From contig CAJBAP010000082.1 of assembly GCA_903950295.1 (NCBI GenBank), forward strand, positions 1 through 7,001: a stretch of DNA of 7,001 nucleotides. The letters are read 5' to 3'. Both the position numbers and the translations under genes were made by a program. Each line of letters opens with the position of its first letter. Position 1 is the first letter of the stretch. The notes under the pieces are model-generated. The model was not told the origin of the DNA and made no database searches. It was given only the letters and a program-made list of their open reading frames with translations. Shown here piece by piece: positions 1-5,851 of this stretch. Origin of the DNA: an uncultured Rhodocyclaceae bacterium (GTDB lineage: Bacteria > Pseudomonadota > Gammaproteobacteria > Burkholderiales > Rhodocyclaceae).

Positions 1-1130
1 AAGCGATCAGAATAGTGCACGACCAGCGGCGCGATCATCATCGACAGCACCATGGCGGCGAGCACGGGCTGAATCCGGTCGGGATCGATCAAACCGGTGT
101 CGGTGGCACGCGCCAGTAGCACGAAACCGAATTCGCCCGCCGCGCAGAGCCAGAGACCAGAACGCAGCGCTGTCCCCGGGCTGCTTCCCAGCAGACGTGA
201 GACCACGCCCACCACAACCAGCTTGCTCGCCAGCAGCAACAGCAACATCGCCAGCACACCGACGGCATCGCGCCAGATCGCCGCCGGATCGAGCATCATG
301 CCGGTGGAGATGAAGAACAAGCCAAGCAGTACGTCACGGAATGGTTTTATGTCCTCCTCGACCTGATAGCGATACTCGGTCTCGGAGATCAGCATGCCGG
401 CAACGAAAGCACCGAGCGCGGGCGACAGGCCGGCCAACTCTGTCATGGTGGCAAAGCCGAGCGTCACCAGCAACACATTGAGCATGAACAGTTCGCTCGA
501 TTTACGGCGCGCCACCAAACCGAACCAGGCGTGCATCAGACGCTGGCCGACGAACAGCACCAAGGCGAGCAGCGCAGCAGCTTTCACCAGCGCCAGGCCC
601 AGCTCGCCAGCCAAGGCATCGACCGGCTGTGACAACGCGGGGATCAGCACCAGCAAGGGCACCACGGCAAGATCCTGGAACAACAGCACGCCCATCACCT
701 CGCGACCGTGCGTGGCATCGAGTTCGCGCCGCTCATTCAGCAGCTTGGAAAGGATCGCCGTCGATGACATGGCGAGCGCCCCGCCCAATGCCACACTCGC
801 CTGCCAAGACACGCCCCAGAGCATGGAACCGGCCGCCACCGCCGCGAGCGTTACCACGACCTGTGTCAGACCGAGGCCAAACACGATACGCCTCATGGCA
901 AAGAGGCGCGGCAGCGAGAATTCGAGGCCGATGGTGAACATCAGGAATACCACGCCGAATTCCGCCAGTCGCTGCGCGCTGGCGCTATCGGGTAACAGGC
1001 CGAAGGCATGGGGCCCGGCCAACGCACCGACCATCAGATAACCGAGAATCGGTGGCAGATTCAGGCTGCGACAGGCCACTACCGCTAGTACGGCGGCGCC
1101 CAGCAATAAGAGGATCAGATGAAGGGACAC
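1..1130 (-). CDS. Kef-type (CPA2) monovalent cation:proton antiporter, N-terminal part, cut by the left edge
   Basis: Integral inner-membrane antiporter of the CPA2 family, the Kef/Ybal type that exchanges K+ (or Na+) for H+. The visible 376 residues, read on the complement, are almost wholly hydrophobic transmembrane segments. They carry family hallmarks: LPPILGYLMVGALAGP (about residues 25-40), FLMFTIGLEF (62-71), the FQD motif in a membrane helix (151-153), GLSPALGAFVAGMLIS (234-249), and a cytoplasmic loop YQVEEDIKPF (255-264) matching the regulatory HALESDIEPF loop of E. coli KefC. The start is GTG at 1130-1128. An in-frame TAA only two codons upstream (1136-1134) rules out any earlier start, and no strong ribosome binding site is visible. 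The C-terminal nucleotide-binding (RCK/TrkA-N) domain expected in a ~600-residue KefB/KefC would lie outside the window, so glutathione gating cannot be judged. It is divergent from kdsD. The family is sure; the ion and the exact kefB/kefC name are not. Confidence 0.9.
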   Translation of the reverse strand, partial: MSLHLILLLLGAAVLAVVACRSLNLPPILGYLMVGALAGPHAFGLLPDSASAQRLAEFGVVFLMFTIGLEFSLPRLFAMRRIVFGLGLTQVVVTLAAVAAGSMLWGVSWQASVALGGALAMSSTAILSKLLNERRELDATHGREVMGVLLFQDLAVVPLLVLIPALSQPVDALAGELGLALVKAAALLALVLFVGQRLMHAWFGLVARRKSSELFMLNVLLVTLGFATMTELAGLSPALGAFVAGMLISETEYRYQVEEDIKPFRDVLLGLFFISTGMMLDPAAIWRDAVGVLAMLLLLLASKLVVVGVVSRLLGSSPGTALRSGLWLCAAGEFGFVLLARATDTGLIDPDRIQPVLAAMVLSMMIAPLVVHYSDR

Positions 1131-1249
1131 GGATTACTCGTCGGTCTGGCGGGGTGGGTGGTTATAATTTGCCTCAATCATAACCGCCACATCGCCACCC
1201 ATTCAGCCCTATTGCGTTCATTGCGCGATTCGACCGGCCTGCTTCCACG
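1131..1249. promoter_or_regulatory. Divergent intergenic region with a candidate -10 box for the kdsD operon
   Basis: This 119-base spacer separates the divergent antiporter and kdsD genes, so it should hold the promoters of both. On the plus strand a perfect TATAAT lies at 1163-1168, about 80 bases before the kdsD start. At the right distance upstream (around 1140-1146) there is no recognisable TTGACA-like -35, and the bases just before the box (GGT) do not form a TGn extended -10. It is therefore only a candidate promoter, perhaps activator-dependent. No convincing minus-strand promoter was found for the antiporter. Confidence 0.4.
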
Positions 1250-2233
1250 ATGACATCAAGCTCCACTTCCGTCCGCACACTCGATCTCGCCCGCCGCGTT
1301 CTCGCCATCGAGGCCGACGCCGTGGTGAAGATTGCCGCGCGGCTGGATGACTCGTTTACGCAGGCCGTCACGCTGATTCTCGACTGTCGTGGCCGCGTCA
1401 TCGTCAGCGGCATTGGCAAATCGGGGCACATCGGCCGCAAGATTGCCGCCACCATGTCCAGCACTGGCACGCCGGCCTATTTTGTCCATGCCGCCGAGGC
1501 AGTGCATGGCGACCTCGGCATGATCACGCGTGACGACGTGCTGATCGCCCTCTCCAATTCCGGCGAGAACGACGAGTTGCTGACCATCGTGCCACTGGTC
1601 AAACGTCAGGGCGGCAAGCTGATCGCCATCACCGGCAATGCCGCATCGACGCTGGCGCACGAAGCCGACGTTCATCTCGATGCGCATGTCGATGAAGAGG
1701 CTTGCCCGCTCAACCTCGCCCCTACCGCCAGCACCACGGTGGCGCTGGCGCTGGGTGACGCGCTGGCGGTCGCCTTGCTGGACGCGCGCGGCTTCGGCGC
1801 GGAAGACTTTGCCCGCTCGCATCCCGGCGGCGCACTCGGCCGCAAATTACTGACCCATGTACGCGACGTCATGCAAGCTGCCGAGCGCATCGCGGTGGTC
1901 GATACCGCCACGGCAATCCCGGCAGCTTTGGCGGCCATATCGCGCGGCGGGTTGGGCATGGCCGCCGTTGTCGATGCGCATGGCAAGCTCGCCGGCATCT
2001 TCACCGATGGCGACCTGCGGCGCGCCCTCGAAAAACTGGGTGACTTGCGCGCAGTCACGGTCGGCGACATCATGAGCCGCAATCCGCGCACCATCGGGCC
2101 CGACCGACTGGCCGTTGAGGCCGTCGAGATGATGGAGCGTCACAAGGTCAATCAGCTGCTGGTCACCAATACCACCGGCCAACTGGTCGGCGCCCTCAAC
2201 ATGCATGATCTCTTCCGCGCGAAGGTGGTTTGA
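1250..2233 (+). CDS. kdsD: Arabinose-5-phosphate isomerase KdsD
   Basis: Cytoplasmic isomerase that converts D-ribulose-5-phosphate to D-arabinose-5-phosphate, the first committed step of Kdo synthesis for LPS. The 327 residues match the usual ~328 and align along their whole length with the E. coli enzyme from memory. The N-terminal SIS domain (about 40-180) contains GIGKSGHIGRK (54-64), STGTPAYFVH (71-80), HGDLGM (86-91) and LSNSGEN (101-107). Two CBS domains follow (about 205-262 and 270-327), with IFTDGDLRR (250-258) and the ending MHDLFRAKVV. The residues equivalent to the E. coli catalytic set are all present: K57, E109, E150 and H191, the last in SHPGGALG. The ATG start gives the right length, but no good Shine-Dalgarno sequence precedes it. 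The gene overlaps kdsC by one base (TGATG). This is the biosynthetic housekeeping form by context; the capsule paralogue KpsF is similar in sequence but would sit with capsule genes. Confidence 0.96.
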   Translation: MTSSSTSVRTLDLARRVLAIEADAVVKIAARLDDSFTQAVTLILDCRGRVIVSGIGKSGHIGRKIAATMSSTGTPAYFVHAAEAVHGDLGMITRDDVLIALSNSGENDELLTIVPLVKRQGGKLIAITGNAASTLAHEADVHLDAHVDEEACPLNLAPTASTTVALALGDALAVALLDARGFGAEDFARSHPGGALGRKLLTHVRDVMQAAERIAVVDTATAIPAALAAISRGGLGMAAVVDAHGKLAGIFTDGDLRRALEKLGDLRAVTVGDIMSRNPRTIGPDRLAVEAVEMMERHKVNQLLVTNTTGQLVGALNMHDLFRAKVV

Positions 2234-2235
2234 TG
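2221..2235 (+). promoter_or_regulatory. kdsC ribosome binding site and TGATG stop/start overlap
   Basis: AAGGTGG at 2222-2228, inside the last kdsD codons, is a good Shine-Dalgarno match 4 bases before ATG at 2233. The kdsD stop TGA (2231-2233) shares its A with this ATG, suggesting translational coupling. An in-frame TTG at 2230 would add one residue, but the ATG is better spaced and is the preferred start. Confidence 0.65.
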
Positions 2236-2754
2236 AATTGTTTTGAACGGGCTGCTCAAGTCAAACTCATGGGCTTCGACATCGACGGCGTAATGACCGA
2301 CGGCCGGCTCTACTTCAGCCCGGAAGGCGATCACTGCAAGGCCTTCTTCAGCCGCGACGGCCTCGGCCTCAAGCTGTTGGCAAAATCCGGCGTCAAGCTC
2401 GCCATCATCACTGGCCGCGACTCGCCCATCGTCACACGCCGTGCCGCCAACCTGGGGATCGAACTCGTGATGCAGGGCGTCGAAGACAAGCGCGCGGCGA
2501 TGGCAGAACTGCTGGCGCGTGACAGTCTCGATTTCGCGCAATGCGGCTACATGGGCGACGACCTGATCGACCTGCCCCTGCTGCGTGCCTGCGGCTTTTC
2601 CGCCACCGTGCCAGATGGCCACGCACTGGTGCGCCAGCATGCCTGCCATGTTGCCCAAGCCCCAGCGGGTGCCGGCGCCGTGCGCGAAGTCTGCGAGTTG
2701 ATTCTGCGCGCACAAGGCAACTGGGAGCGCGTCATGGCCCCCTACCTGGTCTGA
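2233..2754 (+). CDS. kdsC: 3-deoxy-D-manno-octulosonate-8-phosphate phosphatase KdsC
   Basis: Cytoplasmic phosphatase that removes the phosphate from Kdo-8-phosphate to give free Kdo, before activation to CMP-Kdo. From ATG at 2233 it has 173 residues, typical of the small capless (C0) HAD phosphatases, which form tetramers. The HAD motifs are in order. Motif I is FDIDGVMTDG, with nucleophile D16 and acid/base D18. Motif II is the Thr in IITGRDS (T60). Motif III is Lys in VEDKRAAM (K86). Motif IV is GDDLIDL, with D109, D110 and D113. The C-terminal GNWERVMAPYLV resembles the family's conserved tail that helps close the neighbouring active site. It is directly coupled to kdsD and lies 9 bases before lptC, as expected for an LPS operon. 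Confidence in function is high. Confidence 0.96.
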   Translation: MNCFERAAQVKLMGFDIDGVMTDGRLYFSPEGDHCKAFFSRDGLGLKLLAKSGVKLAIITGRDSPIVTRRAANLGIELVMQGVEDKRAAMAELLARDSLDFAQCGYMGDDLIDLPLLRACGFSATVPDGHALVRQHACHVAQAPAGAGAVREVCELILRAQGNWERVMAPYLV

Positions 2755-2763
2755 CGCATCAAT

Positions 2764-3510
2764 ATGCGGGGCAAGCTCAACCCATCCGCGACCTTTTTTC
2801 CGCTCATGCTGGCGGGTTTTTTGGCCGCGATGACTTATTGGCTGTATTTGGCCTCTCTCCCACCGGCCAGTACCAAAGACGGCAAGTCACGCCACGATCC
2901 CGACTACATGGTCGAGAATTTCGTGATCAGGCGCTTCGATGAGGAGGGGGGCTTGCAATCAACGCTGCGGGCCGAAATCATGCGGCACTACCCGGATGAC
3001 GATAGCACCGTCGTGCTTGCCCCGGATCTCACCTATCACCGCATACCAACCACCTACGTCACCTCCCGCGAAGCCAATCTGGATAGTGGAGCGAAGCATG
3101 TCGAACTGATTGACAACGTACGGGTCAGACGCGCCAGTCTCGACGGCAAGCCGGACTCCGTACTGACCACGACGCAACTCGATGTTTATCCCGATGATGA
3201 AATTGCCACTACTACCCGGCCTGTGACCATCACCCAGGGATTGACCAATGTTAATGGCAGCGGTTTGCAGGCCAACAACAAGACCGGCATCTCCGTGCTG
3301 GAAGGGCCGGTTCAGGGCATATTTTTCCGCGATGGTGGCGCCCCACGCGTCGCCACAGCAAGTACCATGACCATCACCGCGCCCGTGCCGACTCCCAAAC
3401 CGACTGCCGAGCTGAAACCGGCAGCCAAATTGAAGTCTGTGTCGAAGCCCGTACCGAAGCCGAAGCCTGCAACCAAGACCAAGAAATCCAAGCCGCAGCC
3501 AAAACCCTGA
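2764..3510 (+). CDS. lptC: LPS export protein LptC with a long Lys/Pro-rich C-terminal tail
   Basis: Bitopic inner-membrane protein of the Lpt machine. It takes LPS from the LptB2FG transporter and passes it to LptA. A short basic N-terminus precedes one membrane helix (about residues 11-32). A periplasmic beta-jellyroll domain follows (about 45-190), recognisable by DPDYMVENF (45-53) and by GSGLQANNKTGISVLEGPVQGIF (165-187), which resembles the conserved end of LptC/YrbK proteins. The LptC family is usually about 190-210 residues; this one is 248. The extra is a low-complexity tail (about 204-248) rich in Lys and Pro with almost no acidic residues, likely disordered. The gene starts 9 bases after kdsC and its stop is one base before lptA. 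No clear Shine-Dalgarno sequence precedes the ATG, so coupling to kdsC translation is likely. The assignment rests on the conserved core plus context. Confidence 0.9.
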   Translation: MRGKLNPSATFFPLMLAGFLAAMTYWLYLASLPPASTKDGKSRHDPDYMVENFVIRRFDEEGGLQSTLRAEIMRHYPDDDSTVVLAPDLTYHRIPTTYVTSREANLDSGAKHVELIDNVRVRRASLDGKPDSVLTTTQLDVYPDDEIATTTRPVTITQGLTNVNGSGLQANNKTGISVLEGPVQGIFFRDGGAPRVATASTMTITAPVPTPKPTAELKPAAKLKSVSKPVPKPKPATKTKKSKPQPKP

Positions 3511-3511
3511 C

Positions 3512-4147
3512 ATGAACCCATCTGCCCGCATCCTGACCCTGCTTCTCACCTGTGGCGCTTTTGCCCCGGGAATCTCCCTTGCCGAGCGTGCCGATCGCGA
3601 CAAACCGGTTAATCTGGAGGCTGCGCGCGTGACGGTTGACGACATCAAGCGCGTACATAACTTCGAAGGCAACGTGATTCTCACGCAGGGTACGCTCGTC
3701 ATCCGCAGTGCGAAGCTGGTGGTCACTCAGGATGCCCAGGGCTTCCAGAAGGGCGTAGCCACCGGCGGCGCCGACGGCCTGGCCCGTTTTCGCCAGAAGC
3801 GCGAAGGCTTGGATGAATGGGTGGATGGCGAGGGTGAGCGCATCGAATACGATTCGCGTAGCGAGAAGGCCGAGTTCTTCAGGCGCGCTTACGTCAAGAG
3901 TGGCATGGACGATGTGCGCGGCGACTACATCTTCTATGACGGTATCACCGAGCAGTACCTGGTAACCGCAGCACCCGGGGCCAAGCCGGGGAGTGAGCAG
4001 AGTCGGGTCAAGGCCATCATCCAGCCCAAGAACAAAACCGCCGCCACTGCGCCAGCGACACCAGGGACCCCTGCCGCACCAGTCGCACCGGCTATACCTG
4101 CCACACCTGCCACACCTGCAACCACACCGGTGGTACCCATTCGCTAA
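3512..4147 (+). CDS. lptA: LPS transport periplasmic protein LptA with a Pro/Ala/Thr-rich C-terminal tail
   Basis: Periplasmic bridge protein that carries LPS between LptC and the outer-membrane LptD. A signal peptide is clear: basic start (MNPSAR), hydrophobic core ([14 protein letters not shown]) and probable signal peptidase I cleavage after SLA (residue 24). The OstA/LptA beta domain runs from about 31 to 155: [14 protein letters not shown], then [21 protein letters not shown], then the later strands [11 protein letters not shown] and FYDGITEQY. LptA proteins are usually about 170-190 residues; this one is 211 because of a tail (about 174-211) of Ala, Pro and Thr ending in three PAT repeats. 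The ATG lies one base after the lptC stop, so the two are translationally linked. The next gene is not lptB, which is the usual downstream partner. Confidence 0.92.
   Translation: MNPSARILTLLLTCGAFAPGISLAERADRDKPVNLEAARVTVDDIKRVHNFEGNVILTQGTLVIRSAKLVVTQDAQGFQKGVATGGADGLARFRQKREGLDEWVDGEGERIEYDSRSEKAEFFRRAYVKSGMDDVRGDYIFYDGITEQYLVTAAPGAKPGSEQSRVKAIIQPKNKTAATAPATPGTPAAPVAPAIPATPATPATTPVVPIR
4097..4123 (+). repeat. Three tandem 9-base units in the end of lptA, coding for PAT-PAT-PAT
   Basis: CCTGCCACA occurs at 4097-4105 and 4106-4114, followed by a diverged copy CCTGCAACC at 4115-4123. Each unit encodes Pro-Ala-Thr in the lptA frame. Because the unit is a multiple of three, gain or loss by slippage would change tail length without a frameshift. 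Confidence 0.8.
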
Positions 4148-4164
4148 GCCTCCCGAGTATCAGC

Positions 4165-4941
4165 ATGAACGCCAGAAACACCATCATCGCAACCCACGGC
4201 CGTGTCGGACTAATCACGCTCAACCGGCCCAAGGCCATGAATGCGCTCAACGACGCGCTGATGGACGAAGTCACGGCCGCACTCGACGCCTTTGAGGCTG
4301 ATGATGACATCGGCTGTATCGTCATCACCGGCTCCGAAAAGGCCTTTGCGGCCGGCGCCGATATCGCGGCAATGAAGGACTGGGGGCACATGGATACCTT
4401 CCGGTCGAACTTTGTCACGCGCAATTGGGAGCGCGTAACCCGTTGCCGCAAACCAGTCATCGCTGCCGTTGCAGGTTTCGCCTTGGGCGGCGGCTGCGAA
4501 CTGGCGATGATGTGCGATTTCATCATCGCTGCCGAAAATGCCTGTTTCGGCCAACCCGAGATCAAGCTCGGGGTGATGCCGGGCGCAGGCGGTACGCAAC
4601 GCCTGCCACGCGCCATCGGCAAGGCCAAGGCCATGGAGATGTGCCTTACGGGGCGAGTAATGGATGCGGTCGAGGCAGAGAGGAGCGGTCTGGTCGCACG
4701 CATTGTTCCCACCGCAAAGCTACTCGAGGAAGTCCTGGCGACAGCCCAAGTCATCGCCGGCTACTCCCTGCCCGTCGCCATGATGGTCAAGGAAGCCGTA
4801 AATCGCGCCAATGAGTCCTCGCTCGCCGAAGGACTGTTATTCGAGCGGCGCGGTTTTCATGCCAACTTCGGTCTCGAAGACCAGGAGGAAGGCATGGCCG
4901 CTTTCCTCGAAAAACGTCCCCCACTTTTCAAGCACCGCTAG
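4165..4941 (+). CDS. Enoyl-CoA hydratase (crotonase family)
   Basis: Hydrates trans-2-enoyl-CoA to (S)-3-hydroxyacyl-CoA in fatty-acid or related acyl-CoA degradation; cytoplasmic, usually a hexamer. The 258 residues are the full family length and resemble mitochondrial short-chain ECHS1 and bacterial PaaF/FadB-like hydratases closely. Visible signatures are [13 protein letters not shown] (17-29), the CoA-binding/oxyanion segment [12 protein letters not shown] (59-70), the second oxyanion segment [13 protein letters not shown] (106-118), and [22 protein letters not shown] (128-149). Both catalytic glutamates are present, E112 in GCEL and E132 in QPEI, so hydratase activity is likely. The end, KRPPLFKHR, is typical of the family. 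The ATG is 17 bases after lptA with only a weak GAG-type ribosome site, and no promoter lies in between, so read-through from the LPS operon is likely. Chain-length preference and pathway cannot be told from sequence. Confidence 0.93.
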   Translation: MNARNTIIATHGRVGLITLNRPKAMNALNDALMDEVTAALDAFEADDDIGCIVITGSEKAFAAGADIAAMKDWGHMDTFRSNFVTRNWERVTRCRKPVIAAVAGFALGGGCELAMMCDFIIAAENACFGQPEIKLGVMPGAGGTQRLPRAIGKAKAMEMCLTGRVMDAVEAERSGLVARIVPTAKLLEEVLATAQVIAGYSLPVAMMVKEAVNRANESSLAEGLLFERRGFHANFGLEDQEEGMAAFLEKRPPLFKHR

Positions 4942-4997
4942 GCAACGCATTGATTAGATAGGCCATAGGGTCGCATAAGGGCCTCATGAAAAATATT

Positions 4998-5011
4998 ATG
5001 GTGCACTGCAC
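4998..5011. promoter_or_regulatory. Upstream operator-like element, candidate PhaR site
   Basis: GTGCACTGCAC (5001-5011) is a perfect inverted repeat around a central base and contains TGC-N3-GCA at 5002-5010. It ends 10 bases before the -35 box of the phasin promoter. With its left flank it reads ATGGTGCACTGCA, 11 of 13 positions identical to the second element at 5057-5069. Binding by PhaR is inferred from known TGC-N3/4-GCA sites of that repressor family. Confidence 0.5.
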
Positions 5012-5021
5012 AAGAAAGTGC

Positions 5022-5049
5022 TTGACATCGATCTGGCGGCCCATATAAT
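5022..5049 (+). promoter_or_regulatory. Consensus sigma70 promoter for the phasin gene
   Basis: A perfect -35 hexamer TTGACA at 5022-5027 and a perfect -10 hexamer TATAAT at 5044-5049 are separated by 16 bases. Predicted transcription start is around 5056-5057, giving a leader of about 104 bases. A promoter this close to consensus fits the abundance of phasins and suggests that control is by repression. Confidence 0.88.
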
Positions 5050-5056
5050 TCATTCC

Positions 5057-5073
5057 ATGCTGCATTGCAACAT
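5057..5073. promoter_or_regulatory. Downstream operator-like palindrome at the predicted transcription start, candidate PhaR site
   Basis: ATGCTGCATTGCAACAT is a 17-base inverted repeat (arms ATGCTGCA and TGCAACAT, one mismatched pair) containing TGC-N3-GCA at 5061-5069. It begins at the predicted transcription start, where a bound protein would block RNA polymerase. Its centre (5065) is 59 bases from that of the similar upstream element (5006), so the two flank the promoter. The identity of the binding protein is inferred. Confidence 0.55.
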
Positions 5074-5149
5074 AACGAACGTAGTCTTGATCGTTGGTTG
5101 CGACCGATTTGCCTCACCACCTTGATGACTTTTCGCAAACTTTCAATTC

Positions 5150-5154
5150 AGGAG
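5150..5154 (+). promoter_or_regulatory. Phasin ribosome binding site
   Basis: AGGAG ends 6 bases before the ATG at 5161 and is the best Shine-Dalgarno match in the window. It decides the start against upstream in-frame candidates, TTG at 5065 and ATG at 5125, which lack such a site. Confidence 0.85.
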
Positions 5155-5160
5155 CTCACC

Positions 5161-5718
5161 ATGTACAACACCACCGAACAATTCGCCGGCGCCAACAAAG
5201 CCAACGTCGAAACCCTGCTTACCATCGCCAACACCGCGTTTGCCAGCGCCGAGCGCCTCGCCGCTCTCAACCTGAACACCGCCCGCATCATGCTGGAAGA
5301 CAGTGTGAACAACGCCAAGGCCCTGCTGACCGCCAAGGACATGCAAGAGCTGCTGGGCATGCAAACCGCGCTGGCCCAACCGGCTTTCGAGAAGGCAGTT
5401 GCTTACTCCCGCAGCGTGTATGAAATCGCCACCCAGACGCAAGACGAGTTCACGAAGATCGTCGACAGCCAGTATGTCGAGATGAACAAGAACGTGTCGA
5501 CCGTTCTGGACAAGGCCGCCAAGAGCGCACCTGCCGGCTCCGACGTTGCTGTCGCCGCCGTCAAATCCGCGATCGCCGCTGCCAACTCCGCCTACGAGAC
5601 CATGAACAAGGCCGCCAAGCAAGTTGCCGAGATGACCGAAGCGAACGTCGCTGCCGCGACCACCGCCACCGTCAAGGCTGTTGGCGCTACTGCCTCGAAG
5701 GCCAAGAAAGCCGCCTAA
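5161..5718 (+). CDS. phaP: Phasin (PHA granule-associated protein, PhaP type)
   Basis: Small amphipathic protein that coats the surface of intracellular PHA granules and limits their coalescence. The 185 residues are typical of betaproteobacterial phasins (about 180-190). Nearly the whole chain should be helical. The phasin domain (about 5-105) contains QFAGANKANVETLL, FASAERLAALNLNTAR and KAVAYSRSVYEIATQTQ. The later part (about 115-185) is Ala-rich and ends in the Lys/Ala-rich KAKKAA common in such proteins. There is no signal peptide or membrane helix and no cysteine. The ATG at 5161 is chosen because AGGAG lies at 5150-5154, 6 bases before it; the frame is open back to 5065, but those extra residues do not look like phasin and sit in the leader. 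Codons are mostly the favoured C- or G-ending ones, fitting high expression. It has its own promoter and terminator. The exact paralogue (several per genome are common) is not certain. Confidence 0.93.
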   Translation: MYNTTEQFAGANKANVETLLTIANTAFASAERLAALNLNTARIMLEDSVNNAKALLTAKDMQELLGMQTALAQPAFEKAVAYSRSVYEIATQTQDEFTKIVDSQYVEMNKNVSTVLDKAAKSAPAGSDVAVAAVKSAIAAANSAYETMNKAAKQVAEMTEANVAAATTATVKAVGATASKAKKAA

Positions 5719-5757
5719 TCTGGCCGCCCGAGTAATTGTAGTAGTTGTCTCCTCCTC

Positions 5758-5776
5758 CGGTTCCGCAAAGGAACCG
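5758..5776 (+). other. Small hairpin just before the phasin terminator
   Basis: CGGTTCC (5758-5764) and GGAACCG (5770-5776) form a perfect 7-base stem with a GCAAA loop, followed by only TTT. It sits 4 bases before the main terminator stem. It may stabilise the mRNA 3' end or assist termination; alone it is a weak terminator. Confidence 0.6.
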
Positions 5777-5780
5777 TTTC

Positions 5781-5810
5781 AGCCCCGACCTTCTGGTCGG
5801 GGCTTTTTTT
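5781..5810 (+). terminator. Strong rho-independent terminator after the phasin gene
   Basis: AGCCCCGACC (5781-5790) pairs perfectly with GGTCGGGGCT (5795-5804) around a TTCT loop, and a run of seven T follows (5804-5810). It lies about 60 bases after the phasin stop. There is no T run on the other strand, so it should not be an efficient intrinsic terminator for the convergent gene. Confidence 0.95.
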
Positions 5811-5851
5811 CGCCTGGTGCACAGGAACGCCGTCCCGCTGGCGCCGACTTT

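Larger units (their letters stand above)
4942..5160 (+). promoter_or_regulatory. Regulatory gap before the phasin gene (promoter, operator-like repeats, leader)
   Basis: This 219-base gap is more AT-rich than its surroundings. It holds a sigma70 promoter, two operator-like TGC-N3-GCA elements and a leader of about 100 bases before the phasin start. No convincing intrinsic terminator for the hydratase gene was found; the weak arms AGGCC/GGCCT around 4969-4983 are short, have a long loop and lack a T run. No gene is supported here. Confidence 0.7.

Noticed and set aside
394..1041. 215-residue open frame on the plus strand
   Set aside because: It lies opposite the antiporter gene, whose complement gives a continuous, family-matching membrane protein to the edge. 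The plus-strand product is Ser/Pro/Arg-rich with no recognisable domain.
1250..2233. Capsule-type kpsF instead of kdsD
   Set aside because: The neighbours are kdsC, lptC and lptA rather than capsule genes, so the housekeeping kdsD is the better name.
2959..3726. 255-residue open frame on the minus strand across lptC and lptA
   Set aside because: Antisense shadow of two well-supported genes, spanning their junction. Its Gly/Arg-rich composition mirrors the complement of the Lys/Pro tail codons.
4969..4983. Possible terminator hairpin after the hydratase gene
   Set aside because: Only about 5 base pairs, a long loop and no T run follow.
5074..5099. Possible hairpin in the phasin leader (AACGAACG with CGTTGGTT)
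   Set aside because: One mismatch in an 8-base stem and a 10-base loop; no sign of a riboswitch or thermosensor, and it does not cover the ribosome site.
5065..5160. N-terminal extension of the phasin from TTG at 5065
   Set aside because: The added 32 residues are unlike phasins, and their start lies inside the operator-like palindrome just after the predicted transcription start. AGGAG before 5161 clearly marks the true start.
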